Below, piece by piece: positions 16,344-25,425 of a DNA stretch of 64,000 nucleotides. The DNA comes from Azophilus sp026709365 (GTDB lineage: Bacteria > Pseudomonadota > Gammaproteobacteria > Pseudomonadales > Azotimanducaceae), in assembly GCA_965200175.1 (NCBI GenBank), contig OZ241345.1, forward strand, positions 806,001 to 870,000, in the 5' to 3' direction. Both the position numbers and the translations under genes were made by a program. The notes below the pieces were generated by a model, which searched no databases, was not told the origin of the DNA, and saw nothing but the letters and a program-made list of their open reading frames with translations. Position 1 is the first letter of the stretch, and every line of letters begins with the position of its first letter.

Positions 16344-17149
16344 GCGAAGCGGGTGAAACCCTCGGCCAATGGCTGGCCGGGAACGGCGACCTGGAGCGGA
16401 TTGACCGGGAACTGCTGGCTTCCCGGGCGCTCAACCTGACCCGAGCCCAGATCATCGCCCGCCCGGAAATCCGGCTTTCGTCCAGCCAGCGCCAGAGTCT
16501 CGATCAGCTTGCCGAGCGTCGGCGCCAGGAGCCTTGGGCCTACATTGCGGGAGAAAAGGAGTTCTTCGGCCTGCGCTTGTCGGTGGGCCCCGGCGTTTTG
16601 GTGCCGAGGCCGGAAACGGAGCGGCTCGTCGAACTCGCCATCGAACGGGCCCCTCAAGCTGGCCGCATGCTTGATCTCGGCACGGGCAGCGGCTGCATCG
16701 CCGTGGCGGTCAAGACCCACCGCCCGGACCTGCGCATCACCGCGGCCGACGTTTCAGCAGCAGCGCTCGAAACCGCGCAACGCAACGCCCGACGCCACGG
16801 CGCGGACCTTGAATTCCTGCACAGCGACTGGTTCCGCGCCCTGGCTGGGCGTTTCGACTGGATTGCGTGCAACCCGCCCTACATTGCCGACTCCGATGCG
16901 GCACTGGAAGACCTGCGCGCCGAACCGCGAATCGCCCTCGCGGGCGGACCGCACGGGCTTGCAGCCATCAAAGCCGTCATCAAGGGGAGCGGCGCCCATC
17001 TCAAGGCCCGCGGCACGCTCGCGCTGGAGCATGGCCGCGACCAAGCCGAGGCCGTGCGCCGAGGTTTCGCCGACTGCGGGTTTACGTCATTCCAAACCCA
17101 CGAGGACCTGGCCGGCCACCCCAGGGTCAGCCTCGGCCGTTTGCCCTAA
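16340..17149 (+). CDS. prmC: Release factor glutamine methyltransferase PrmC
   Basis: 269 residues. Methylates the Gln of the GGQ motif in RF1/RF2. SAM motif MLDLGTGSGCIAVAV at about 111-125 and the NPPY catalytic motif (CNPPYIADSD, about 177). TTG start overlaps the prfA stop (TTGA), indicating coupling. The partner substrate is encoded immediately upstream. Confidence 0.95.
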   Translation: MSEAGETLGQWLAGNGDLERIDRELLASRALNLTRAQIIARPEIRLSSSQRQSLDQLAERRRQEPWAYIAGEKEFFGLRLSVGPGVLVPRPETERLVELAIERAPQAGRMLDLGTGSGCIAVAVKTHRPDLRITAADVSAAALETAQRNARRHGADLEFLHSDWFRALAGRFDWIACNPPYIADSDAALEDLRAEPRIALAGGPHGLAAIKAVIKGSGAHLKARGTLALEHGRDQAEAVRRGFADCGFTSFQTHEDLAGHPRVSLGRLP

Positions 17150-17194
17150 GGGCCGTGGCCCGAAATGCCGGCGCGCTGCGCTGGCGCTGCCTGG

Positions 17195-17857
17195 CTACTC
17201 GTCCCCCATCACCCCGAAGATGTGCAGCAGGGAGACGAACAGGTTGTAGATTGAGGCGAACAGCGTTGCGGTGGCGATGATGTAGTTGGTCTCGCCGCCA
17301 TGGATGATGGCACTGGTCTGCCAGAGTATCGCGGCGCTGGCGAACAGCACGAAGGCGCTGGAAATGGCCACCGAGAAGGCCGACAGGTCGAGGAACAAGC
17401 TCAGCACCACCGCCCCCATTAGCACGAAGAAGCCGACCACCAGAAAGCCGGACAGAAAGCTGAAGTCCTTGCGGGTGATGACGGCGAAGGCCGACAGCCC
17501 GACAAAGGCCGCAGCCGTGGTGCCCAAGGCCGAGGCCACTAGGCTCGGCCCGTTGGCCAAACTGAGGTAGGCATTGATGACGGGGCCGATGGTGAAGCCC
17601 ATGAAGCCGGTGAGCAGGAAAACGAACAGCAGCCCCAAGCTGCTGTCGGCGGTCTTGTGAACCGCGAAGACCAAGCCGAAGAACCCGACCAACGTGATGA
17701 TCGGCCCTAGGTACGGAGCGCCCATCGCCATCGACACCCCGGCCATGAGGGCGCTGAAGGCCAGCGTCATGCCCAGCAGCATGTAGGTGTTGCGAAGGAC
17801 CTTGTTGATGCTGACCGCGCCGGTGGCGCGGGCGGAAAGCACGTCGGTGGAAGCCAT
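17195..17857 (-). CDS. Bax inhibitor-1 / YccA family membrane protein
   Basis: 220 residues with seven hydrophobic helices and the family's soluble N-terminal VLRNTYMLLGMTLAFSALM. YccA members bind the FtsH protease in E. coli; the broader family are pH-sensitive calcium-leak channels. AGGAG precedes ATG 17857 by 8 bases. Convergent with prmC across 45 bp. Confidence 0.9.
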   Translation of the reverse strand: MASTDVLSARATGAVSINKVLRNTYMLLGMTLAFSALMAGVSMAMGAPYLGPIITLVGFFGLVFAVHKTADSSLGLLFVFLLTGFMGFTIGPVINAYLSLANGPSLVASALGTTAAAFVGLSAFAVITRKDFSFLSGFLVVGFFVLMGAVVLSLFLDLSAFSVAISSAFVLFASAAILWQTSAIIHGGETNYIIATATLFASIYNLFVSLLHIFGVMGDE

Positions 17858-17900
17858 GGCTCAATCTCCTGTTGCGTCCTGTTTCGTTGCGCCCTGCGCC

Positions 17901-17906
17901 TATAAT
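17901..17906 (+). promoter_or_regulatory. Candidate -10 box upstream of DUF1249-parE-parC
   Basis: A consensus TATAAT in the gap between the divergent BI-1 and DUF1249 genes. No convincing -35 at 16-18 bp. If it is active, palindromic element copy 4 would be transcribed in the leader of the DUF1249 mRNA. Confidence 0.3.
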
Positions 17907-17939
17907 GCGGCATCCGACCGCAGTTTCAAGGGGGCGAGT

Positions 17940-18035
17940 GGACCCAGAAACCCATCGGAACCCGATCTAAGCGACGAGCGCGGAGTTTCGCGCAGCGAAA
18001 CTCCAACCGCCTCTCGCCCTCTGGGCGAGAGGCGC
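17940..18035 (-). repeat. Dispersed palindromic element, copy 4 (inverted)
   Basis: Reverse strand reads CGCCTCTCGCCC-AGA-GGGCGAGAGGCG, core GGAGTTTCGC-TGC-GCGAAACTCC, GCGCTCGTCGCT, then a divergent tail GGTTCCGATGGGTTTCTGGG. 66 bases are identical to copy 2 at 8786 but in opposite orientation. Confidence 0.9.
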
Positions 18036-18101
18036 GGGGTTGAAATTCAAGGGAAGGTAGGCCAACTTGTCGGGACGGCGACCGTGGATCGCCGCAACGA
18101 C

Positions 18102-18566
18102 ATGAACCGGGACATGAATCCAAGAGAGCGCGGCTACAACATCGATCTCGGCGCGCACATGGCCGAGTGCGACACCAACTACCTGCGCGTGATGAAGCTG
18201 TTTCCCCAGCTGCGCGAGCGCACCCCAAGCGCCTTCGCCGTCAGCTTGGGCGGACGTCGCGCGCAAGTCTCGGCCGAGGTGGCGGAAAGCAGCCGCTACA
18301 CGACGGTCATTCGGCTGCGCCAGTCGCCGGACGCGCCCTGGGGAGCCAACCCGGAGTTTCGGGTGCGGCTCTACCATGACGCCCGATGCGCCGAAGTGAT
18401 CGAGTACCAGTGCGCCAAGCACTTCAATGCGGTCTATCCCTATCCCAATGCCGGCATGCGCCAGCGCGACGAGAAGGCCCAGGTCAATCGCCTGCTCGGC
18501 GAGTTCCTGGCCTTCTGCCTGCGCCACGGCGCCAACGCCGCCCGCGAACCGCTGCTCGCCACCTAG
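18102..18566 (+). CDS. DUF1249 (YqiB-like) protein
   Basis: 154 residues from ATG 18102. Matches the DUF1249 family: YLRVMKLFPQLRER near the start, then SRYTTVIRLRQS, RVRLYHDARCAEVIEYQ and a C-terminal YPYPNAGMRQRDEKAQVNRL. Function unknown. In many gammaproteobacteria the gene lies near parE, as it does here (17 bp upstream of parE). The frame stays open through the palindromic element upstream, so a longer annotated start would be artefactual. Confidence 0.85.
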   Translation: MNRDMNPRERGYNIDLGAHMAECDTNYLRVMKLFPQLRERTPSAFAVSLGGRRAQVSAEVAESSRYTTVIRLRQSPDAPWGANPEFRVRLYHDARCAEVIEYQCAKHFNAVYPYPNAGMRQRDEKAQVNRLLGEFLAFCLRHGANAAREPLLAT

Positions 18567-18583
18567 CCGGCAAAGGGCCCTTA

Positions 18584-20476
18584 ATGGCATCGAACTACTC
18601 CTCCGAATCCCTGCAGGTTCTTTCGGGCTTGGAGCCAGTGCGCCTGCGGCCGGGCATGTACACCGACACGGCGCGGCCCAACCATCTCGTGCAGGAGGTG
18701 GTGGACAACAGCGTCGATGAGGCGCTGGCCGGGTTCGCCCAGGACATCGAAGTGACGCTGTGCGCCGACGGCTCGATCATCGTCATCGACGACGGGCGCG
18801 GGATGCCCGTGGACAAGCACCCGGAGCACGGCCTCACTGGGGTGGAGCTGATTCTCACCAAGCTGCACGCCGGGGCGAAGTTCGACAACGAAGCCTACAG
18901 CTTCTCCGGCGGCCTGCACGGCGTCGGGGTGTCGGTGGTCAACGCCCTCTCCACTTGGCTAGAGGTGGAAGTCAAGCGCGACGGCTGGCTGCACCGCCAG
19001 CGCTACGAGAACGGCGACCCCGCAACGCCGCTCCAAGCGGTGGCCAGCGTCGGCAAGCGCAACACCGGCACCCGAATTCACTTCCTGCCCAACCCCGAGT
19101 ACTTCGACTCCGCCAACGTGGCCAAGGGCCGCCTTGGGCACCTGCTGCGGGCGAAGGCGGTGCTGTGCCCCGGCTTGTCGGTCAGCCTCACGGTCGAAGG
19201 CGCGCAAGTGGAAAGCCAGCGCTGGTTTTACGAGGACGGGCTGGTCGGCTACCTGAACCAAGCCTTGGACGGCGCCGCGTCGGTGCCTGCCGACCCCTTC
19301 ACGCACGGCGCCAAGGGCAATGAGGAGGCCGCGGAGTGGGCGCTGACGTGGCTGCCGGACGGCGGGGCGCCGGTCACCGAGGCTTACGTCAACCTCATTC
19401 CCACGCCCCAAGGCGGCACCCACGTCAACGGCCTGCGGTCCGGCCTGACCGAAGCGCTCAAGGAGTTCTGCGAGTTTCGCGACCTGATGCCGCGGGGCCT
19501 GAAGCTGACTGGCGACGACCTTTGGGAGCAGTGCGCCTACGTGCTTTCCGCCAAGCTGAAGGACCCCCAGTTCTCCGGCCAGACCAAGGAGCGGCTGTCG
19601 TCGCGCAGTTCGGGCGCATTCATCGGCGGCATCGCCAAGGACGCCTTCAGCCTGTGGCTCAACGAGCATCCCCAGGACGGCGGGCGCATCGCCGAGCTGG
19701 CCATCGCCAATGCCCAGAAGCGGGCCAGCGCCGCCAAGAAGGTGGTGCGCAAGAAGGTCACCGCCGGCCCTGCCCTGCCGGGCAAGCTGGCCGACTGCTC
19801 GGCGTCCGATGCGGACGGCGCGGAGCTCTTTCTGGTGGAGGGCGATTCCGCCGGCGGCTCCGCCAAGCAGGCGCGCAACCGCGAGTTCCAGGCGGTGATG
19901 CCCCTGCGGGGCAAGATCCTGAACACGTGGGAAGTCGAGGCCGGCCAAGTGCTCGGCTCCCAGGAGGTCCATGACATCGCGCTGGCCATCGGCGTCGATC
20001 CGGGCTCCGACGATCTCTCGAAGCTGCGCTACGACAAGGTCTGCGTGCTGGCGGACGCGGACTCCGACGGCGCCCACATCGCCACCCTGCTGTGCGCTCT
20101 GTTCGTGCGCCACTTCCGTCCCCTGGTCGCCGCCGGCCACGTGTTCGTCGCCATGCCGCCGCTGTATCGGGTGGACGTCGGCAAGGAGGTGTTCTACGCC
20201 TTGGACGAGGCCGAAAAGCAGGGCGTGCTGGATCGCATCGCCGCCAAGCGCAAGCGCGGCGCCATCGTCGTGCAGCGCTTCAAGGGCTTGGGCGAGATGA
20301 ATCCCAAGCAACTGCGGGAGACCACCATGGCGCCTGACACCCGGCGGCTGGTGCGGCTGACCTTGGACTCCGCTGCCGAGACCGACGAGATCATGGACAT
20401 GCTGCTGGCCAAGAAGCGGGCGCCGGAGCGCCGCAGCTGGCTGGAGCGCAAAGGCCACGAGGCCAATCTGGCGTAA
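18584..20476 (+). CDS. parE: DNA topoisomerase IV subunit B
   Basis: 630 residues. ATPase subunit of the decatenating type II topoisomerase. GHKL ATPase motifs VDNSVDEALAGF, DDGRGMPVDKH and GGLHGVGVSVVNALS; Toprim EGDSAGGSAKQARNR and DADSDGAHI; C-terminal RFKGLGEMNPKQL. The GyrB-specific 170-residue insertion is absent, which fits ParE. The open frame extends upstream, but ATG 18584 starts at the conserved N-terminus. Only 6 bp precede parC. Confidence 0.97.
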   Translation: MASNYSSESLQVLSGLEPVRLRPGMYTDTARPNHLVQEVVDNSVDEALAGFAQDIEVTLCADGSIIVIDDGRGMPVDKHPEHGLTGVELILTKLHAGAKFDNEAYSFSGGLHGVGVSVVNALSTWLEVEVKRDGWLHRQRYENGDPATPLQAVASVGKRNTGTRIHFLPNPEYFDSANVAKGRLGHLLRAKAVLCPGLSVSLTVEGAQVESQRWFYEDGLVGYLNQALDGAASVPADPFTHGAKGNEEAAEWALTWLPDGGAPVTEAYVNLIPTPQGGTHVNGLRSGLTEALKEFCEFRDLMPRGLKLTGDDLWEQCAYVLSAKLKDPQFSGQTKERLSSRSSGAFIGGIAKDAFSLWLNEHPQDGGRIAELAIANAQKRASAAKKVVRKKVTAGPALPGKLADCSASDADGAELFLVEGDSAGGSAKQARNREFQAVMPLRGKILNTWEVEAGQVLGSQEVHDIALAIGVDPGSDDLSKLRYDKVCVLADADSDGAHIATLLCALFVRHFRPLVAAGHVFVAMPPLYRVDVGKEVFYALDEAEKQGVLDRIAAKRKRGAIVVQRFKGLGEMNPKQLRETTMAPDTRRLVRLTLDSAAETDEIMDMLLAKKRAPERRSWLERKGHEANLA

Positions 20477-20482
20477 AGGCCC

Positions 20483-22726
20483 ATGCAAACCCAAGCCGCT
20501 GAATTCGAGACCCTGCCGCTGCGCATCTACACCGAGCGGGCGTACTTGGACTATGCCATGTACGTCATCAACGACCGCGCCCTGCCGCATATCGCCGATG
20601 GCTTGAAGCCGGTGCAGCGGCGCATCATCTTCGCCATGGGCGAACTTGGTCTGGCCAGCAACGCCAAGTTCGCCAAGTCGGCCCGCACCGTGGGCGACGT
20701 GCTCGGCAAGTTCCACCCCCATGGCGACAGCGCCTGCTACGAAGCCATGGTGCTGATGGCGCAGCCGTTCTCGTTCCGCTACCCCTTGGTGGACGGCCAA
20801 GGCAACTGGGGCGCGCCCGACGACCCCAAGTCGTTTGCCGCCATGCGCTACACGGAGTCCCGGCTGTCCCGCCACGCCCAACTGCTGCTCGCCGAGACCC
20901 GCCAGGGCACGGTGGACTTTGCGGCCAACTTCGACGGCTCGTTGGAGGAGCCGGTGCTGCTCCCGGCCCAAGTGCCAATGCTGCTGCTCAACGGCGGCAC
21001 CGGCATCGCGGTGGGCATGGCCACCGACATCCCGCCGCACAACATGAATGAAGTGGTGAGCGCCTGCATTCACCTGCTTGACTCGCCCCAGGCCGACCTG
21101 GATGCCGTCCTAGCCCACATCAAGGGGCCGGACTTTCCCTCCGAAGCGCTGATCGTGACGCCGCGCGAGGACATCCGCGCCCTGTACGAGACCGGACGCG
21201 GCAGCATCAAGGCGCGGGCGGTGTACCGTCGCGAGAGCGGCGCCATCGTCATCACCGCCTTGCCCCACCAAACCTCCCCAGCCAAGGTGCTGGAGCAGAT
21301 CGCCGCCCAGATGCAGGGCAAAAAGCTGCCCATGCTGAGCGATCTGCGCGATGAGTCCGACCACGAGAACCCGACCCGCCTGGTGCTCACCCCCCGCTCC
21401 AACCGAGTGGATTGCGACCGGCTGATGAGCCACCTGTTCGCCACCACCGACCTGGAGCGCAGCTACCGGGTCAACATGAACGTCATCGGCCTCGACCAGC
21501 GCCCGCAAGTCAAGAACTTGGTGGGCATCCTCAAGGAGTGGCTGGCCTACCGGCAAACCGTGGTCACCCGGCGCATTCAGTTTCGGCTGGGCAAGATCAT
21601 CGAGCGCCTGCATGTGCTCGACGGCCTGCTCATCGCCTACGTCAACCTCGATGAGGTGATTCGCATCATTCGCGAGGAGGATCGGCCCAAGGCAGCCCTG
21701 ATGCGGCGCTTCGAGCTGTCCGAGGCCCAAGCCAACGCCATCCTCGACCTGCGCCTGCGCCAGCTCGCCAAGCTCGAGGAGCACAAGCTGCAGGAGGAGC
21801 GGGCCGCCTTGGATGCGGAGCGCATCGACCGGGAGAAAACGCTCAACTCCAAGGTCCGCCTGAAGCGCCTGATCCGCGAGGAGTTGAGCGCCGCTGCCGA
21901 GCAGTACGGCGACGCCCGGCGCTCGCCCATGGCGACGGTGGATGAGGCCAAGGCCTTCGCCGAGGCTGAGCTCATCTCCAACGAGCCCATCACCGTGATC
22001 CTTTCCGAGAAGGGCTGGGTGCGCTCGGCCAAGGGCCACGACCTCAATCCGGAGGAGCTGTCCTACCGCAGCGGCGATGCCTTCGGCACGGCGGCGCGCG
22101 GCCGCAGCAACGACCTGCTGGCGTTCCTCGACTCCACCGGCCGCAGCTACAACCTCTCCGCCACCAGCCTGCCCTCGGCCCGCAGCCAGGGCGAGCCGCT
22201 GACCGGCCGGCTGAAGCCCCCGGAGGGCGCCCGCTTCGTCGGCGTGGCCCTCGGATCAAGCGGCAGCCCGCTGCTGCTCGCCTCGGACGCAGGCTACGGC
22301 TTCATCGCGGCCCTCGAAGACCTCCTGACCAAGAACAAGGCCGGCAAAGCCTGCCTCAGCGTCCCCAAGGACGCCGCCGCGCTGCCGCCCGTTGCGTTTG
22401 ACGAAACGGCCACCCAGCAGGTCGCCGCGGTCACCAATCAAGGCTACCTGCTGGTGTTTCCCCTCGATTCGCTGCCCAAGCTCGCCCGTGGCAAGGGCGT
22501 TAAGCTGATCAACATCCCTGCGCCCGCCCGTAAGGCAGGCGCGGAGTGGCTGGTCGCCGCCGCCGTGCTGGGCCCCAAGGATGAACTGCTGATCCACTCC
22601 GGCGCCCGCTACCTGCGCATGAAGCCCCGAGACCTCGAAGCCTACCGGGGCGAACGGGCAAGACGCGGACGCCGCCTGCCCCGAGGCTACCAACGGGTTG
22701 ACCGGATGGAGAGTGAGCCGCGGTAG
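20483..22726 (+). CDS. parC: DNA topoisomerase IV subunit A
   Basis: 747 residues. Breakage-reunion subunit. YLDYAMYVINDRALPHIADG and LKPVQRRIIFAMGELGL at the N-terminus, the quinolone-region GKFHPHGDSACYEAM, and the active-site Tyr in MRYTESRLSRHAQ. The C-terminal part carries the ParC-type degenerate beta-pinwheel. Quinolone-region residues look like a normal Ser/Cys-type pattern (HGDSACYE). Confidence 0.97.
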   Translation: MQTQAAEFETLPLRIYTERAYLDYAMYVINDRALPHIADGLKPVQRRIIFAMGELGLASNAKFAKSARTVGDVLGKFHPHGDSACYEAMVLMAQPFSFRYPLVDGQGNWGAPDDPKSFAAMRYTESRLSRHAQLLLAETRQGTVDFAANFDGSLEEPVLLPAQVPMLLLNGGTGIAVGMATDIPPHNMNEVVSACIHLLDSPQADLDAVLAHIKGPDFPSEALIVTPREDIRALYETGRGSIKARAVYRRESGAIVITALPHQTSPAKVLEQIAAQMQGKKLPMLSDLRDESDHENPTRLVLTPRSNRVDCDRLMSHLFATTDLERSYRVNMNVIGLDQRPQVKNLVGILKEWLAYRQTVVTRRIQFRLGKIIERLHVLDGLLIAYVNLDEVIRIIREEDRPKAALMRRFELSEAQANAILDLRLRQLAKLEEHKLQEERAALDAERIDREKTLNSKVRLKRLIREELSAAAEQYGDARRSPMATVDEAKAFAEAELISNEPITVILSEKGWVRSAKGHDLNPEELSYRSGDAFGTAARGRSNDLLAFLDSTGRSYNLSATSLPSARSQGEPLTGRLKPPEGARFVGVALGSSGSPLLLASDAGYGFIAALEDLLTKNKAGKACLSVPKDAAALPPVAFDETATQQVAAVTNQGYLLVFPLDSLPKLARGKGVKLINIPAPARKAGAEWLVAAAVLGPKDELLIHSGARYLRMKPRDLEAYRGERARRGRRLPRGYQRVDRMESEPR

Positions 22727-22831
22727 GCAGACGGCACAGAGTTGAAGACAAGACGAACTTCACCGTCGCTTCAAGCAGTGTGCAATATGGTGGCGTCATG
22801 AGCGGCCTGGAGTTTTGAGAGAGGCTAAACC

Positions 22832-23959
22832 ATGACGGACAATTTCCTGCCCGAGTACGAGCCCGTGCGCACTCCCACTCGCACTCACAAGACACTGCGT
22901 TGTGAAGTGGAAAACAAGGAGCGCCGTCAGACACCGGAAGAACTGGTACGGCAACGAGTGCTCCACTGGCTAATACACGACAAGGGCTGGGACAGGGAAA
23001 ACCTGCGGCTTGAGAAGAACTATAGGTGGGTGGGCGACGCCCATCGACATCGCGGCCGACCGGACATCGAGTTGCTGTGTGGGGACAAAGTCCTAGTCGT
23101 AGTCGAGTGCAAACGTCCGGAAGTGCCACTGAGTGAGCGTGTGGACAACCAAGCTATCGACTATGCAGAAAAATCGAGAGCTCCTTGGATATGGACAACC
23201 AACGGAAAAGACCATGGGTTCATGCGGAAGGACAAGAATGTGTGGAAACCCGTTTCCAAGTTAGAGCCGCTCGACGTCTTGTCCGACCCACCCGTGGCTG
23301 ATCTTCAATTTCCGGGAAACCCTGAAGACCAAAAAGACTTAAAAAAGTACTGGGAAGCATTCCGTGACCCACAGTTTTACGGCAGTGTTGATTATGATCG
23401 TGAATTCCTGCTGGCCACCCATCGAGTCCTATTCGGCATGAAGGATAAGAAACTTCCCTATTCCCATGGCGGAGTCCACATTCTTGAGGATCGGGGTTCA
23501 GCTTGGCATCAATTCAGCACCCCCGGCGGCAGCTATTTCACCCGGTATGCGGACTTCATGGCGGCGACCCAGGGGACGGTAGAGGCCGTATCGATAGCAG
23601 TCAACCGTTGGGGGCGGGGTGGTCTGAGGCTATGCGTTGGCGTAACGAAGCCAAATCGGGCGCATCACTCGCTTCAGTTAGACACCGCGAAGTGTGAGTG
23701 GAACCCAAGCTCTGAGTCTTGGTCCATATACTGTGATGGCGCGATGTCGCAAGTAAAGAGTGCGGATGTGATGGAAGCGGTTCGGGAAGCGCGAGCGGGT
23801 ACATGGATTGAGAAGGATGGTGGCCGGGAGAGGATTTGCCTTGGCAAGCTACGGAATGCCAAGACTGCCGTCTGGAAAAATTCTCGCGAGCTGCTGGCGA
23901 ACTTGATCCACTACGGCATCATCCGATCCAACCTTCGGGACTCGATCAGTTCTCGTTGA
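22832..23959 (+). CDS. Orphan type I restriction HsdR_N-like nuclease protein
   Basis: 375 residues. Residues about 28-120 match the N-terminal nuclease domain of type I restriction R subunits: RQRVLHWLIHDKGW, then a PD-(D/E)xK core GRPDIELL...VLVVVECKRP. No helicase domain follows; residues 120-375 are unassigned (contains KYWEAFRDPQFYGSVDY and a C-terminal NLIHYGIIRSNLRD). No HsdM/HsdS nearby. Start ATG with GAGAGAGG 8 bases upstream. Lower GC and less biased codon use than parC suggest horizontal acquisition. Could be a stand-alone defence nuclease or a solitary remnant of one. Confidence 0.75.
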   Translation: MTDNFLPEYEPVRTPTRTHKTLRCEVENKERRQTPEELVRQRVLHWLIHDKGWDRENLRLEKNYRWVGDAHRHRGRPDIELLCGDKVLVVVECKRPEVPLSERVDNQAIDYAEKSRAPWIWTTNGKDHGFMRKDKNVWKPVSKLEPLDVLSDPPVADLQFPGNPEDQKDLKKYWEAFRDPQFYGSVDYDREFLLATHRVLFGMKDKKLPYSHGGVHILEDRGSAWHQFSTPGGSYFTRYADFMAATQGTVEAVSIAVNRWGRGGLRLCVGVTKPNRAHHSLQLDTAKCEWNPSSESWSIYCDGAMSQVKSADVMEAVREARAGTWIEKDGGRERICLGKLRNAKTAVWKNSRELLANLIHYGIIRSNLRDSISSR

Positions 23960-24137
23960 TAAGACGCCTCCACTATGAAGTAGCTGCTCAGTGCTGACTA
24001 TTGGGATGCATGGCAAAACGGTGCGTGAAATTTGGAGCGTCGGCGAGTTGGTTTCATACATGGTGATGTGATTCATCGAGGCAAAGTCCCGTCTCGATAT
24101 GAATTCAGTCGATGGCGTAGAAGCGGAGAATTGGAGC

Positions 24138-24624
24138 TCATCCCAAGAGCTTCGTCGCCCGGAGGGATGGAGAATTGACGAGCATAGCCTGTGGGTTTGA
24201 ATTTCCGCAAACAAGCAGCTGGCTCAGGTTCCTAAGCGCAACCTCAAGCGGCAGCGCAGTGATGCCATCCATGTGCAGCGTCGCCGAGCCGCCGTAGAAG
24301 ATGAAGCACTGCGCGGGCGGATAGTCCCTCTTGAACTCCCTAAGCGCCCGCGTGTCCTTGCGCTCGATATGGGTTGATCGCTTGACCTCAATGGCCAAAA
24401 GTCCACGCGGGCCGTAGAGGACGAAGTCAACCTCCAAGCCGCCTTGGGTGCGCCAGAAATGGATTTGGTACCGGTGGTCGTGGCAGTCGTTGATCGCCCT
24501 CAACTCCTGCAGCACGAGGGTTTCCAGGGCCGGCCCATCGACCTCCGCACCGGCGTCCAAGGGGGCCGTGGGCCGTATGGCGCGAAACACCCCCGCGTCG
24601 AAGAAGTAAGCGAATTTTTCAGGT
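24138..24624 (-). pseudogene. C-terminal fragment of an AAA ATPase with DUF4143 domain
   Basis: The open frame reads EKFAYFFDAGVFRAIRP then a run to stop at 24138, which is the C-terminal DUF4143 (nuclease-like) half of the P-loop ATPase family seen intact at 39224: FWRTQGGLEVDFVLYG...LLAIEVKRS keeps the E-V-D-F / E-V-K pattern. A TGA at about 24626 interrupts the frame immediately upstream and no Walker A domain remains; traces of the preceding region seem to run to about 24720. Decayed paralogue. The downstream gap 23960-24137 shows nothing. Confidence 0.75.
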
Positions 24625-24730
24625 CATGGTTGAAATAGGCGGCTGGTCTCACCCAACTTGCAGACGCCGACGAAGCCGAAGCCGTGGTTTTGTGCTTGGA
24701 ATAGGCGGTGCGGTTTCTCCAGCGTGTGCA

Positions 24731-25018
24731 TCAAGGCTCAAGCGCGGCGTCGAGCTTGGCGGTGAGCCGTTGCAGTTGCGGGGCGGCGGCCTGCGCGGCG
24801 TCGTCTTCGGCGAAGTGTCCGTTGGCGATGTTGAGCGCTGCCATGACCGCGATGCGATCCAAGCTGAGCGCAACGCCCGCCCGCTGCACTTGGCGCATGG
24901 CGACGTCCACCCGGCGGGCGGCGGCCTGGAGGGCGTCCAGCTCATCGGCAGCGCAGGTCACGCGGTAGGTTCGGCCGAGAATGGCCACGTCAACTTTCGT
25001 TGTTTGGGTTTTCGGCAT
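24731..25018 (-). CDS. zapA: Cell division protein ZapA
   Basis: 95 residues. Binds and bundles FtsZ at mid-cell. N-terminal VDVAILGRTYRVTCAADELDAL is characteristic, then a coiled-coil C-terminal half. Start ATG 25018 overlaps the stop of the upstream zapB-like gene by one base. No 6S RNA fold was recognised downstream, where many gammaproteobacteria have it. Confidence 0.9.
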   Translation of the reverse strand: MPKTQTTKVDVAILGRTYRVTCAADELDALQAAARRVDVAMRQVQRAGVALSLDRIAVMAALNIANGHFAEDDAAQAAAPQLQRLTAKLDAALEP

Positions 25019-25248
25019 CACTCATCCGTCAGCAACTTCAAGCGGTTGATCATCGCTTCAATGCGCGACTTCGCCAACTCGTTCCTGCGCACCAGGTCGG
25101 CCCGCTCGACGGACCACTTCCGTTGCGCTTGGCGCAACGCCTTGTTCTCCGAGGCGAGCGTCCGGTTTCGCTCGATGATGCGATCTATCCGATCTTCAAG
25201 GGTTTCCCAACTCGCGCTTGCAGCTTCGTCGGCGGTTTGGTCGCTCAT
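25018..25248 (-). CDS. ZapB-like coiled-coil protein (TIGR02449 type)
   Basis: 76 residues from ATG 25248 (the frame is open 13 codons further up). A continuous coiled coil: LEDRIDRIIERNRTLASENK then ALRQAQRKWSVERADLVRRN. Proteins of this type sit between ygfB and zapA in gammaproteobacteria and are presumed division factors. Overlaps zapA. Confidence 0.85.
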   Translation of the reverse strand: MSDQTADEAASASWETLEDRIDRIIERNRTLASENKALRQAQRKWSVERADLVRRNELAKSRIEAMINRLKLLTDE

Positions 25249-25334
25249 TGCGGCGAGTGTACCCCAAGCGCCCCATTCGGACAGCAATGGTTCGGGCTCA
25301 TGGACGCATCGGCATCTGACCTAAGCGGCCAGTG

Positions 25335-25368
25335 CGGACCTTTGGTCCGTCGCGACCGTCAGGTCGCG
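25335..25368. repeat. Pair of small hairpins upstream of ygfB
   Basis: CGGACC-TTT-GGTCCG (25335-25349) followed by CGCGACC-GTCA-GGTCGCG (25351-25368) in the divergent zapB-like/ygfB gap. The second stem recurs exactly at 47986-48003 with loop CTCA, so it is a small dispersed palindrome. Confidence 0.5.
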
Positions 25369-25425
25369 CCGTCGCTGCAAAAAAACTGCTAGCATTGCGG
25401 GCCTTGCTAAGGATGCGTTCAAGCC

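Noticed and set aside
24600..24730. 6S RNA (ssrS) downstream of zapA
   Set aside because: The stretch is about 100 nt and reads as the decayed upstream part of a DUF4143 ATPase, not a 180-nt 6S-like hairpin.
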